A stretch of DNA of 64,000 nt from Undaria pinnatifida (lineage: Eukaryota > Sar > Phaeophyceae > Laminariales > Alariaceae). Positions 20,390-30,172 of this stretch are shown in pieces (position 1 is the stretch's first letter; every line of letters begins with the position of its first letter). The translations under genes and the position numbers were made by a program. The notes beneath the pieces are model-generated. The model saw only the letters and a list, made by a program, of their open reading frames with translations. It ran no database searches and was not told the origin of the DNA. Location: contig JABAKD010000016.1 in the NCBI GenBank assembly GCA_012845835.1, positions 2,288,359 through 2,352,358 on the forward strand. The letters are read 5' to 3'.

Positions 20390-21815
20390 AGCTTCCATGG
20401 AAGCTTCCCTGGAAGCTTCCCCGAAAAGCTTCCGTGGAAGCTTCCATGAAAGCTTTCACGGACACGGAAGCAACTTCCACGGAAGCTTCCATGAAAGCTT
20501 CCACGCAAGCTTCCACGGAAGCAACTTCCACGGAAGCTTCCACGAAAACTTCCACGGAAGCAACTTCCACGGAAGATTCCACGGAAGCTTCCACGGAAGC
20601 AACTTCCATGGAAGGTTCCATGAAATCTTCCACGGAAGCAACTGCCACGGAAGCTTCCACGAGAGCTTCCGCGGAAGCAACTTCCACGGAAGCTTCCACG
20701 GAAGCTTCCACGGAAGCTTCCATGAAAGCTTTCACGGAAGCAACTTCCACGGAAGCTCCCATGAAAGCTTCCACGGGAGCAACTTCCACGGAAGCTTCCA
20801 CGAAAGCTTCCGCGGAAGCAACTTCCACGGAAGCTTCCACGGAAGCAGCTTCCACGGAAGCAACTTCCACGGAAGCTTTCATGAAAGCTTTCACGGAAGC
20901 TCCCACGGAAGCAACCTAACCCTAACCCTAACCCTAACCCTAACCCTAACCTTTCATGGAAGTAACTTCCATTACTTCCATGGAAGCGTCCATTACTTCC
21001 GCGAAAGCTTCTATTACTTCCATGGAAGCTTTCGTGGAAGCTCCCGTGGAATTTGCTTCCACGGAAGCTTCCATATCTTCCATATCTTCCATGGAAGCTT
21101 CCACGGAAGCTTACGGAAGCTCCCATGAAAGCTTCCGTGGAAGCTTTCATTTCTTACATATCTTTCATGGAAGCTTCCACGGAAGCTTCCATGATGATTT
21201 CCGTGGAAGTTACTTCCATGAAAGCTTCCATTACTTCCATGAAAGCTTCAATGGAAGATTTCGTGAAAGTTACTTCCATGGAAGCTTTCGTCGAAGCTTT
21301 CGTCGAAGCTCCCGTGGAAGTTACTTCCGTGGAAGCTTTCATATCTTCCATAACTTCCATGGAAGCTTCCAATGAGCTTCCGTGGAAGTTACTTCCATGA
21401 AGGCTTCCATAACTTTCGCGAAAGCTTCCACTACTTCCATGAAAGCTTCCATGGAAGTTTTCGTGGAAGTTACTTCCACGGAAACTTTCGTGGAAGCTTT
21501 TGTAGGAGCTCCCGTGGAAGTTACGTCGGTGGAAGCTTTCAGTTCTTCCATATCTTCCACGTAAGCTTCCACGGAAGCTTTCATGAAAGCTTCCGTGGAA
21601 GTCACTTCCATGAAAGCTTCCATAACTTCCGCGAAAGCTTCCATTACTTCCATGAAAGCTTCAATGGAAGCTTTCGTCGAAGCTTTCGTCGAAGCTCCCG
21701 TGGAAGTTACTTACGTGGAAGTTTTCATATCTTCCATCTTTTGGAAGCTTCCATGGAAGCTTCCATGAAAGCGTTGAAAGCTTCCACGGAAGCTTTCATG
21801 AGCTTCCACGCAAAA
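20390..21815. repeat. Degenerate minisatellite of palindromic GGAAGCTTCC units
   Basis: About 1.4 kb is built from GGAAGCTTCC joined by CAC/CAT/CGT steps, with GGAAGCAACTTCC and GGAAGTTACTTCC variants. The unit is a palindrome, so both strands stay open and give false (EASTEAS)-like and (GSFHGSF)-like frames of up to 275 codons. The left half is rich in CACGG steps. The right half is rich in CATGG/CGTGG steps. The two halves are separated by the telomere-like block at 20915-20951. Confidence 0.9.
20915..20951. repeat. Interstitial telomere-like array, six CCCTAA units
   Basis: About six perfect CCCTAA units lie between the two halves of the GGAAGCTTCC minisatellite. The sequence continues on both sides, so this is interstitial and not a chromosome end. 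Confidence 0.9.
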
Positions 21816-22208
21816 TGCAAGTAGTGCCGGAGACCGCGATTTCGTTGAAAAAACGCTTGGGGGGGCTACCGTAGAACGACTCTATAGCACTCTTTTTGGC
21901 TCAACGAAAAGTTCACATGACGGGGATCCTTAACCTCTTAATACAAATCGTCGAAGTGCCATCGTTTTTTCGTTTCGCAATAGTACGTAGGGATTTTTTT
22001 TTTTTTCATGTCTAGGCTATGGAGGTGGTTGATTGTGGGGGTTGTGCTTTCGCTTTTGCTCAAAACAAGTTTTTTGGGTGAGGTTTCTGTATAGCTGCCC
22101 CTCGAGCAGTTAAGAGCCTCGGAAACAAAATGGTGCATTTTGCCTTTTAGCGTATCGTGTGTTTCCACCTCTACCACAGCATGCGTCTCTGCACATCATT
22201 ATACCTAT

Positions 22209-22650
22209 TGTTGATCACGGGCCCTTGCAAGGGCATTGCGCGGGGACACAGAGTATCCCCTGAAGGTCTACCTATTGAGCAGGTCCTCGGAGAGTGCTCA
22301 CTTTCTTTGCCTTAGGAGAGACGTAGCTGTAGTAGATTCCACCAGAGCCTCGGATGACTTCTGAGAACGAGGCGCGTGCCTCCATTCTATTTCCTGACTA
22401 TCCCGAATAGAAAACGCCAACGTTATCATATGAAACCCGACCAAATTATCTCAATTCAACTAATTACAGGCCTTTCGAGGCCGTACCTTAACATTGGCCC
22501 ACCCTGATGAGTCGCATACGCAGAAATATGGGAGATTCGGGGAAAATCCAGTTCTACGAACTAGACCATGAGTCGAAGATGCGGCTCGTCAAAACCCACT
22601 CCCACACCTCTAACGGCCTGGCTATGGAGCCAGGAACACGCTAAGAAAAA
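22209..22650 (-). mobile_element. TRIM-family retroelement, partial copy (one LTR plus internal part)
   Basis: 22209-22493 matches the 269-bp LTR at 31900 (GGGGACACAGAGT, GAGCAGGTCCTCGGAGAGT, CTTTCGAGGCCGTA) and ends TTAACA. The internal part 22494-22650 follows with CCCACCCTGATGAGTCGCA, GGGAGATTCGGGGAAA and CTATGGAGCCAGGAACACG. Homology stops after about 22650, exactly where the tRNA-derived part of the intact copy begins. The outer end of the LTR is not exact. Confidence 0.7.
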
Positions 22651-23342
22651 CAGTTGCAGGAACGCAGACCCTACAACCAGGCAAACCACCCATCAATAAC
22701 TTGCCGCATACCGCCGGTGTGGCGGGGGGGAGGGGGGCGGAAAAGGCTCTACGGCAAACCAACCACATAAAAGGTACTAGGGCGAGGCGAGCCCTCGTCG
22801 ATATGAAGGGGGACACAGCGCTAATACAAGGGAGAAGTCATACCAAAAACCTCCCACGGGCCATCGGCATGGCGGTGGGTTAGACGAAGAAACGACAAAT
22901 GCCCGGAATGGAAGGTGGCATCACCTACAGCCCCGCGAGGGGGGGGAGCGTTTAGCCGAAAGAAAAGTAGAAGAAATACAACACACAAAAAAAAAGAAAA
23001 AGATAACACGCAGTCCCTTAAATAGCCCTGTACCACGTCACACGCGAACAGGGTACCCTGGTCGCCCCCCCGGCTCTGGGCTGAGGCGTCGGCAGGGCGA
23101 ATATGAACAATGACGAAAAAGCGACAGTCCTGCGCCTCAGGTAGCGGCATGTCAGCCGAACGCTGGCCCGGCACAAGGCGGGAGGGGTGCCGGCAGGACT
23201 AAGAAGAAAAAATGGCTAGAACCGCCCCACACCCAGTAAAAAAAAATGCTCGAAAACCACGAACAACCCAAAGGCAAAAACTCCACACCTCGTAACCAGA
23301 AAAAAAATAGAGAACTATCGAGGGGCGGTGGTGGCTTGAAAG
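22651..23342. other. No recognised feature
   Basis: I see no gene or repeat that I can assign here. A-rich stretches occur on the plus strand. Confidence 0.4.
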
Positions 23343-24010
23343 TCAGCTGGCCACGGTCGCGCCTCGAGATTCATCTACGTTACGTTGGATCCCCCGAAGA
23401 AAGGCGCTGGCGATGTGAACTTGCAGGTACCAAGAGCCTCGTACGGCTCCCGTCGAAGTCGTGTAGCGCGCCGAGGGAAGAGGGAGTTTAATCGGCCCCG
23501 GGTCGTCCAGAAAGCGGACCAGGTATACTTTATCCTCGGTTGTGCTCGCGTTGATTTTTCCAAGCCACCACAACCCATCGTCTCCCTTGTACCCAAATTG
23601 GGCTCCCTTAGGGAGCACCTTGTCGTGGTGGCTCCCTTAGGAAGCACCGTGTCGTGGTAGCGGCGGAGCCAATCGGTGCGGATAACACAAGCGTAGCCCG
23701 GCGCTAGGAAGTGCCTCCCCGTTGTTGCGGGAGAGGTCGCGCTGCGCCGCCCCGATCCGCATTCGGGGGTAGAGGCGGTTGGTTTGGCGGTGCTGGTCCG
23801 GCGTGCAGGCCCAATAGCGCAACACGTAGGGGTGGGAGAGGTGGAGGTCCATTTCCCGCTCCCAGGAAGGTTCAGAGAGTCCCGCCTAATGCGTCTCGTA
23901 TAGCACCGCGATGACGCCACCTCGCCCCCGGACCGACTGATGGCCGGTGATCTGCTCCACTTCCAGCCGTTGGAGAGGGATCAAAACATCGTCTTGAGTG
24001 ACATGGTACG
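23343..24010 (-). pseudogene. Degenerate mobile-element protein with a Tudor/chromo-like C-terminal part
   Basis: Read on the minus strand, coding-like pieces follow each other in changing frames. First comes DDVLIPLQRLEVEQITGHQS (about 23975-23916), closed by an in-frame TAG where a Trp codon would fit. Next is DLHLSHPYVLRYWACTPDQH (about 23850-23790), then a frame change to CVIRTDWLRRYHDT. Last is FGYKGDDGLWWLGKI followed by VYLVRFLDDPGPIKLPLP (about 23600-23480). A short duplication around 23595-23650 (GTGCTTCCTAAGGGAGC-like, twice) causes one frame break. The DDGLWWLGKI...VYLVRFLDD pattern resembles SH3-like reader folds at the end of retroelement polyproteins. I recall very similar sequence from brown algal genomes but cannot name the family. 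Confidence 0.6.
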
Positions 24011-24419
24011 GAGGGGACTTCTTGGAAAATTATTGAACACATACTGCGTTAGCCCCGCCGATAGGTATTTGGGCATGTCCCCGCTGTCGTGGGGGTTGGC
24101 GCAGGGCTTGCAGCGTTCAATCGCCACACGCCGGCGAGCATCCGAACCGTGCAGGTCAGAAGGGAGGTCCAAATAGAGGAGGCTGCTCCCGAGTGGCGAG
24201 CCGTCTGGGGTCTCGGCGGCGGAGCAGGGGCCGACAGCCAGGATCTTGTAGGCCCCCGTCCAGTTAAGCGCGAGTTTTAGATCGCGGGCTCTTGAGAAAA
24301 TATATCTCTTTTATTTTTTCATTTTTTCACTTTGCAGTCGCATCGGAAATGGCCGTTTGCTCTTCATGAAGAAAATCGGCTGTTTAATGGTGTAGATAGA
24401 ACTCTTTTCGTGACCAGCC

Positions 24420-25945
24420 GCAAAATGGGATAGGTTGGGGGTATCACAACGATCTGCGGGTTGGTTCCTGTCTTCTTCAGACCGGCTACTTTTATGGGAA
24501 TCACTTCAACCTCCCCCATCCCGCACCCTCGACACAAATCGTCCATCTACCTCCTTTCTTCAGTTCTGCCGGCTAGGTGGGCGAAGGTGCTGCGAAATAC
24601 CCCCTTTCTTCTTGATTCATGACTTCTGTTAAACGGTGAAACGCGAACCGTTACGCAACGACTACTACTTTGCGAAACGCCTTCCCTTTTCAGACATGCT
24701 TCAAGGCCATCCAAAACCTCTTGGGGTGCGGCTGGTGGTGGTAGTGAGTAGTGGGATTGTTGAGTTTGGATGTCTGTAAAGGTACCAGAAAGTCAACTTC
24801 CCAACCCCCTACCCCTACCCTTGACCACTGGGTAATAGGCCCCATACTGTACCTTGCCGTTTTTCCAAACCCGGAACCACGCGCCTAAACTTGGGTCCCT
24901 TCCTGTACCTCGCCGCTCTTTCTACCCCGGAACCACAACCCCTAACTTCGTCGCAAAACCCGTAGCTCTGAACATTACGCTTTGCAACCCCTGGGCCGAA
25001 AGCCCCTCGTTGTACCGCCCCCCCCCTTCTCCAATGCTGCTCCGTCTCAAACGAGATGCGTGGTCAACGGTCGAAAAACTAAGGCAAGCAACTAAGCCCC
25101 CCCCCCCGCCCTCCCTTCTCCCTATCCCCGGAACCACACCCACAACCATGTTCGCAAACGTTACTCTGAGCATAACGCTTTGGGACAGCTGTGCCGTAGG
25201 CCCCTTTTCGTACACCCCACCCCTTGTTCGTACCTCGGAACCACATCCGCGAATGGCTTGCGCGTAGTGGGCAGTAAGGCTCTTCAACTAACACCGAACC
25301 ACACCCACCCCTATACGTGATGCGCAAGGGTGGGTACAACGATTTGCGTCGCCAGTCGTAATGGGTTTGTTGGGGCTGACGCTCTGCGGGGTTTTATCCC
25401 TTCCTCTCCAGACCACCTACATTTTTAGGAAACACACCCTTATAAGAAAACCCTTCGACCCCCCCCGCCCTAAACCTCTACAAAAACCTTTCGTCTACCT
25501 CCTCTCTTCAGTTGTCCCGGTTAGGTGAGAGAAAGCATTGCTGAGACTCTGCTTTAGACCAAGGCTACCGCAGGGGAGGTACCCCCGTTTGTCGCTCATA
25601 GATTTGAGTCATCATACTCGCACGAGTGACTCTCTACCTCGCTGACGAAAGAGTTTTGCACGATATTCTTGGCGCAGCGTGGCTAACGATTGCATTGCGG
25701 ATTCATGTCGCGAAATGAAAATAATAGCGCCAAAAAACTTAAGACCACTGCAAAGGAACAGGGTGTCACTCGCGCGAGTGACTCTTGGCCACCGCAGAAA
25801 AAGGCCCAAAAACAAAATGTAAAAAACGATCGTTGCTTTGGGTTTATACCTTGATTTATTTTTACGGTTTAACAGTGAAAAGCGAACCGCTACGAAGTGG
25901 CCTGAGTACCACTTTGCGTGAAGCGCTCTCCCTTTTTTGGAAAAT
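24420..25945. repeat. Direct repeat of about 250 bases, two diverged copies
   Basis: 24420-24710 and 25360-25945 share CTACCTCCTTTCTTCAGTT, a CCGGxTAGGTG block, TTTCTTCTTGATTCATGAC-like sequence and CGCGAACCGxTACG...CTACTTTGCG. Between them are C-rich copies of the 13640-type repeat, for example at about 25030-25100. No gene is supported. Confidence 0.5.
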
Positions 25946-26951
25946 GTCCAACAACAACGTAAACAGTCTCTGAAAAAAAAGAAAACGTCGCCCACAACGA
26001 AACGACCCGTCCAAGCACTAAGAACCGAGGTCGAAACGCCTTGCGCGTTTGCTAGAGGGTTCTGTCGCAACGCGTTACAGCGAACGTGATGTTTTTTGGG
26101 ACTACGCTATGCCTATTCGCAAACCGTTATGATCCTCGTGACGATTTACGAATCGAGACACCGTCCCGTTTGCGAGACGTCACGCAATACACAAGGCTTC
26201 ACGAAACAAACGGGTTTGTCAACAAGGCAGAAAGAAAACACACACACAGAAGGAACTGACCGAGGCCCGAGGGGAATGCACTGCAGTGTGTTATGCCACG
26301 CCATCGCTTGCCGCATTACCTCCCCCGTCCATAATCCTCGGCTTCCGTTCAAGTCCTTCTGTGCGCATTTCCGCACTTTTTATGCCGCCGTCGAGCCATG
26401 TGTAAGGAAGGGCTCGATCCAATGGACTAGTCGTGGAGCACTAGCCTTGAAATGAACTTTCCTGTTAATGGTTGGGACGCACGCTACAAACACCGTAGGG
26501 GATGCATCCACACGTTTTTGCTCGGGCCCCTCGCGTGAGGGCCTCCATACCCGACCCAAAACCTGTTTTTTTGTGAGAACATACGACCGTGCAGTGTTAT
26601 GGTATTCCCCTGGGAGCCTAACAATGGTGGCCTGTGTCTGTAACAGACCCTTAATCTTACTATAGCAGCGCGACGAACAACCCCCTGGTCGAGGGTATAC
26701 GACTAGACCCAGACTGCGGCAGAGGGGGTCCCTTTTGAGGCTTTTTTCATGCGGTGATTCGGGGTCGCTCGCGCGGGTAACCCCCTCTGTTCCGTTGCGG
26801 TATCAAGTTTTCCGTGATGCCTTTAATTAACAATATCGACCTGCAATGGAATGGTTAATCTACGCTGGGCCCAAAACAAAATCGCCTAAATCAGTATTTC
26901 CCGCGAAGTACTGAGTCACTCGCGCGAGTATATGATGGTATGATGGCTCAA
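25604..26951. mobile_element. Possible TIR element with palindromic CACTCGCGCGAGTG termini
   Basis: TTGAGTCATCAT...ACTCGCACGAGTGACTC at 25604-25632 is the inverted counterpart of the 26913-26951 stretch that ends GATGGCTCAA. Further copies of TCACTCGCGCGAGTGACTC lie inside at about 25767 and, degenerate, at about 26757. The 152-codon frame on the minus strand inside (25612-26070) resembles no known protein and is not called. Confidence 0.45.
26594..26644 (+). mobile_element. LTR remnant
   Basis: TGTTATGGTATTCCCCTGGG at the start and TGGCCTGTGTCTGTAACA at the end match the two ends of the 265-bp LTR at 41350-41614, with the middle deleted. Confidence 0.65.
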
Positions 26952-27139
26952 GACCGGAAGTGAAATTGGGGATTCCCTCGCCTACCGTGTAGCCTTTTTG
27001 GTCACTTTATGCAACCAGAGAAATCCCTCTACATTGCGGTACGGGTGGCGTTTTATGGGGGCAGAGGTGTCTGACCTTCTGCTAATGTTAGGTTGAGCTT
27101 CTCACGTGGTGAAGCTATCGGTTGGCAGCGATAATTTTA

Positions 27140-27417
27140 CGACGCGTGTTACGATGGAGGTAGCACGTTTTCGTCTGAAGATTTTTTTTCTAAAGGACGG
27201 GGCGTTCTTAACCCAAAATCGGAGGGAATTTGCTCACTTTACATTTGGCACGACTTTCTCGTCGTGTATCTAGCCCACTAGGATGTTTCATCCGGTAGAA
27301 GTTTTTTATTTTTTGCTCCAAATTAATTTTTGGGGTCAAGAAGGACATGTCTTAAGCTCCCAAATTGAGAGGTAGTATTAGAAAAAAAAGAGGTGCACCT
27401 CTATCGTAGCACGCGGC
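27140..27417. mobile_element. MITE family M2, compact copy
   Basis: The inverted termini ACGCGTGTTACGATGGAGGT and ACCTCTATCGTAGCACGCGG flank 278 bases. The interior includes TTTTCGTCTGAAG, CTTTCTCGTCGTGTA and TTAAGCTCCCAAATTGAG, which recur in the copy at 33157-33438. It is non-coding. Confidence 0.75.
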
Positions 27418-27619
27418 GGAGTAGCGCACGCACATAAAACGTTGGTCTGGTTTCTGCTTTTGAACGAACGCCTTCGAAGCCAGGTTTTTCGAGGGAGATA
27501 TTGAGCTCGTGTTACGAGCTCTCAGAAACAACCAGTAAACCTGTAAGAAGCCGATGACTCGGTTGGGTATAGCTTCTCCCTATGAGGAGCCCCGTCAGTC
27601 CCATTTTTCTTGGTAAGAG

Positions 27620-27790
27620 AAAAGGCTACCCCTATGTGTTTTGTCATCTTCCCGTTAAACTTACATTTCCACCCATCTACGCCCAGCACAACCAGGGTCC
27701 GTGCTGATGCCTCACAGGGAGACGAGCTCTGTGGTCACAAACTACGAGACAGAAATGTGCATTGCGATTACAGCAAGGTGATTTGGCCAT
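27620..27790 (+). repeat. Dispersed repeat, copy 1
   Basis: CATCTACGCCCAGCACAACC, then GGTCCGTGCTGATGC, a CACAGGGAGACGAGCTCTGTG hairpin-like block and CACAAACTACGAGA match 54355-54445 and, more weakly, 63645-63720. The 146-codon frame across it is not supported as a gene. Confidence 0.55.
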
Positions 27791-28500
27791 GCGGTGCCAC
27801 CCGAAATGAGCGCGCGGGCAAACAAACAAAAAACATTCAAGCCCGCACACCAGATTACATTTGCTATAGTAGCACGTGTCTTAACGTAGATTTGGATGCC
27901 GTTGCCCCTCGTTCACGAAGCCGCAGTCGCACTGTGACTCATTGCGACCTCTGCACTCATCCATCCGCAAATCGTCACTACATGCGTGAGGCTTTGCGAA
28001 AAATCACCCTCTCTCCCGAAAGGGTAGTGCTTCACACTACCTATCTCTAAAATTGGCCAGTTTTTTACCCCGTGAAGCGTTCATTCCCCACGGACTACGA
28101 CGCGTTGATGGGGCAAAACGCGATGCACGCAAGACCACACACAGATCGAGCGGTTATGGGGACTTTTGACTGTTCTCAATGCGGTGCGGACAACGCACCG
28201 CCTTCCTACTATCAATAGATGGCGTTACCTCCGCGGATAACCGTTGTGAACGTGGTAGCGCTTTGCTGATCGAGACGTGGCCTGTTCTCAAATGAGCTAC
28301 TACAGTACGCGCAATGAAAAAACTTTCGCGGACGAGCATCTGTACTGTTCCCAATGCGTTACGTACGACACATTTTTTTGCTGCTCGCTGCACCGTTCCC
28401 CGTCTCCGTACGCATGCCAGCCTGGCATCACGCTGGCCCCTTCAAGGCGAATGTATCTGGATCGGGTATCTACCACCGCCGACGCGCGGCCAAGGATTGA

Positions 28501-28857
28501 CGGGAGTTCCTCTACGCAGAGGATATCAACGATACCAGTGGCAACAGGAAGGGCTCCAAATGCCACTGGGTGGGCAGCCCCACCGACATCTGCAAACACC
28601 TCCAGCCTGCTCCGACGTCCTTCTACGAGGTGCTGAGGGAGGGACCGGTCGTGGTGTATGGGGATTTCGACGTTAAGCCTGGCAAGGTAATCGCTGACGG
28701 GCCCACGCCCAGCATGAATGGACACCATGTTGTCGTTGGGTTGGACGGTGGCGACCTCCTGGCGACGTTCACAGAGGGGGAGATTAGTGTGGGCGGGGAG
28801 TGTTCTTCGCAGTGCGTTCGACGAGGCGCTTGGCGCACTGCTCCACGACGGTAAAGC
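28501..28857 (+). CDS. Coding-like segment, unknown; weakly papain/C39-fold-like
   Basis: The frame opens after a TGA at 28498-28500 and codes REFLYAEDINDTSGN, WVGSPTDICKHLQ, SFYEVLREGPVVVYGDFD and MNGHHVVVGLDGGDLLATF, ending TAA at 28855-28857. Codon use and residue composition look like real protein, unlike most frames here. The pattern of a -EVLREGPVVV- segment followed by -GHHVVVVG-like sequence is reminiscent of the His-bearing half of papain or C39-like cysteine peptidases, but I see no catalytic Cys and would not name it. No start codon is seen, so it is an exon or a broken gene. Confidence 0.45.
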
Positions 28858-28869
28858 CACTGCTCGCAT

Positions 28870-29097
28870 TGGAGTTGCGTGTCGATGAAGGACAACTTAT
28901 TTCACCACCTTGCCATCCGGCCCCACCTCTCCGACTACGGCGGACCCTGTCGGAGCGAAGTTCCTCTTTTTCGACGCTTCGGTGATGGTTTTCTTGAAGG
29001 CTGTGAAGGGTCCCAGCAGGGGGCGAGACAGCGAAGGCGCGCAGAGGAAGCGGGACATTGTGGCTGGAAAACAACCCGGACAAGACAAAGAGGGATA
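28870..29097 (+). CDS. Coding-like segment, unknown
   Basis: In the next frame, TTLPSGPTSPTTADPVGAKF, LFFDASVMVFLKAVKGPS and a basic tail RKRDIVAGKQPGQDKEG run to a TAG at 29096-29098. The composition resembles real protein, and the segment may belong with its neighbours to one disrupted or spliced gene. No homology is recognised. Confidence 0.3.
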
Positions 29098-29098
29098 G

Positions 29099-29550
29099 AC
29101 CTGGGTTGCCCCCCCGCGTAATGGGGATCCACAGGTGGGCGCCGTCGCCACCGCCGCCGCTTTATATTACGCCAGCAGTCTTCACACATTGCCGCGACTT
29201 GGGGCGGTCTTTGGCCGTGACGTCGCTCTTTACGCATGTCAACATTGCTTAGTCACCGTACACGACAGTCCTGCCTTCTGCTTTAACGCTTGCTCTCTCT
29301 GTCTTGCTTTTGTTTTGTGGCAACACGGGTGGGGAGTACATCAGCTAGTCAAAAGCATTCCCGTAGGCACCGCCGTGTACGCCTCGAAGAACCAATGCAT
29401 GCGCCTGCTGGGGTCTGGAAAATATCTACGGAGGGTTACAGCGGCCGGGAAACATCTCCCTCACGTGGGGGTGCCCTTCATGACGATCGAGACGGAAGGG
29501 GAGAGTGAGTGGTCGAGGCCGGAGCAGCAGAAGTACAGATTAATTGCGGG
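29099..29550 (+). CDS. Coding-like segment, unknown, with a good splice donor
   Basis: The open frame codes LYYASSLHTLPRLGAVFG, several Cys residues (ACQHC, CFNACSLC), AVYASKNQCMRLLGSGKYL and PFMTIETEGESEWSRPEQQ, then reaches a consensus GTAAGA donor at 29551. The small Cys clusters could suggest a metal site but are not a known motif. Confidence 0.35.
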
Positions 29551-29566
29551 GGTAAGAGTAGCCTGA

Positions 29567-30172
29567 ATGAGACACTCGATCTCGTATCCGATCAGCCTCG
29601 CTAGCTTGGGTGGGGCGAAGGTCTACGCCTACCACTCCAGCCTGGTTCACCTGGAGGAGGGGTCAAGGGCAAGAGCCATGGACCCCGCCGTTCAGGGCAC
29701 GGCCGACGACCACCTGGCGCGGGTAAGGAGCGCGTTCACCAACAGGGGGGACGGCGTCGGATACACAGCACCTACGCGCATCGATGAGCTTGCGATGGAC
29801 AAGTTCGCCCAGGACTTTTCGGACGTGCGCTTGAAGTTCCTGCTACCGAGGAGACCTCAAAAGCTGGGCAAGAACAAACCCAGGCGCGAGAGCACCAGCG
29901 ACTACAGGCAAGGGGTAGACGGCGTTGCGCCCAGATCTTTCTGGGAGACCACACACAGAGCCGTCTACAGGAGCCTTAAAACCATGGGCCGAAACGGGCA
30001 AACCATCCACCGCAGATGCTGCGACTACAAAAGGGGGTTGCCCGACGGAAGGGACGACTTCTCGGCCCATGCGATGGTGTCGGAGGACCGCTCGTATGGC
30101 GTTTGGTGCTGGATTTGCTCCACCATGTTGGATGGTGCTCTGTTCAGATTTCCTTCATCCACGCGGGATTGA
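29567..30172 (+). CDS. Hypothetical open frame of 201 codons
   Basis: A real ATG at 29567 opens ISYPISLASLGGAKVYAYHS, RVRSAFTNRGDGVGYTAP, DELAMDKFAQDFSDVRLKFL and LPRRPQKLGKNKPRRES, and ends TGA. The Lys/Arg-rich middle could bind nucleic acid. Together with the three segments before it, this makes a 1.7 kb coding-like island in otherwise repeat-derived DNA, which suggests a decayed inserted element or a multi-exon gene. I recognise no family. Confidence 0.35.
   Translation: MRHSISYPISLASLGGAKVYAYHSSLVHLEEGSRARAMDPAVQGTADDHLARVRSAFTNRGDGVGYTAPTRIDELAMDKFAQDFSDVRLKFLLPRRPQKLGKNKPRRESTSDYRQGVDGVAPRSFWETTHRAVYRSLKTMGRNGQTIHRRCCDYKRGLPDGRDDFSAHAMVSEDRSYGVWCWICSTMLDGALFRFPSSTRD

Larger units (their letters stand above)
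20315..21882. mobile_element. TIR-bounded element carrying a minisatellite and telomere-like repeats
   Basis: The left end GACTGATTCTACGATAGCCC and the right end GGGCTACCGTAGAACGACTC are imperfect inverted repeats (24 bp with four differences, counting the C/G run). They are the same termini as MITE family M1. Inside is almost nothing but the 20390-21815 minisatellite. It looks like an M1-type element whose interior was replaced or filled by repeat expansion. Confidence 0.65.
19741..22193. mobile_element. Probable MITE family M2 copy split by later insertions
   Basis: The left end TAGACGCGTGCTACGATAGA at about 19740 and the right end CACCTCTACCACAGCATGCG at about 22170-22193 match the inverted termini of the compact M2 copies at 27140-27417 and 33157-33438. 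Between them lie two M1-type elements (19940-20208 and 20315-21882), so this is best read as one old copy opened by nested insertions. The identity of the right half is inferred. Confidence 0.4.

Noticed and set aside
20915-20951. A chromosome end
   Set aside because: Only six CCCTAA units, with the same minisatellite on both sides and 43 kb of sequence beyond.
20244-21150. Frames of up to 275 codons on both strands coding EASTEAS-like and GSFHGSF-like repeats
   Set aside because: They follow from the palindromic GGAAGCTTCC minisatellite, which keeps several frames open on both strands.
25612-26070. 152-codon minus-strand frame as a gene
   Set aside because: The composition is unlike its neighbours' coding exons, no motif is seen, and it overlaps the palindromic repeats of a putative TIR element.
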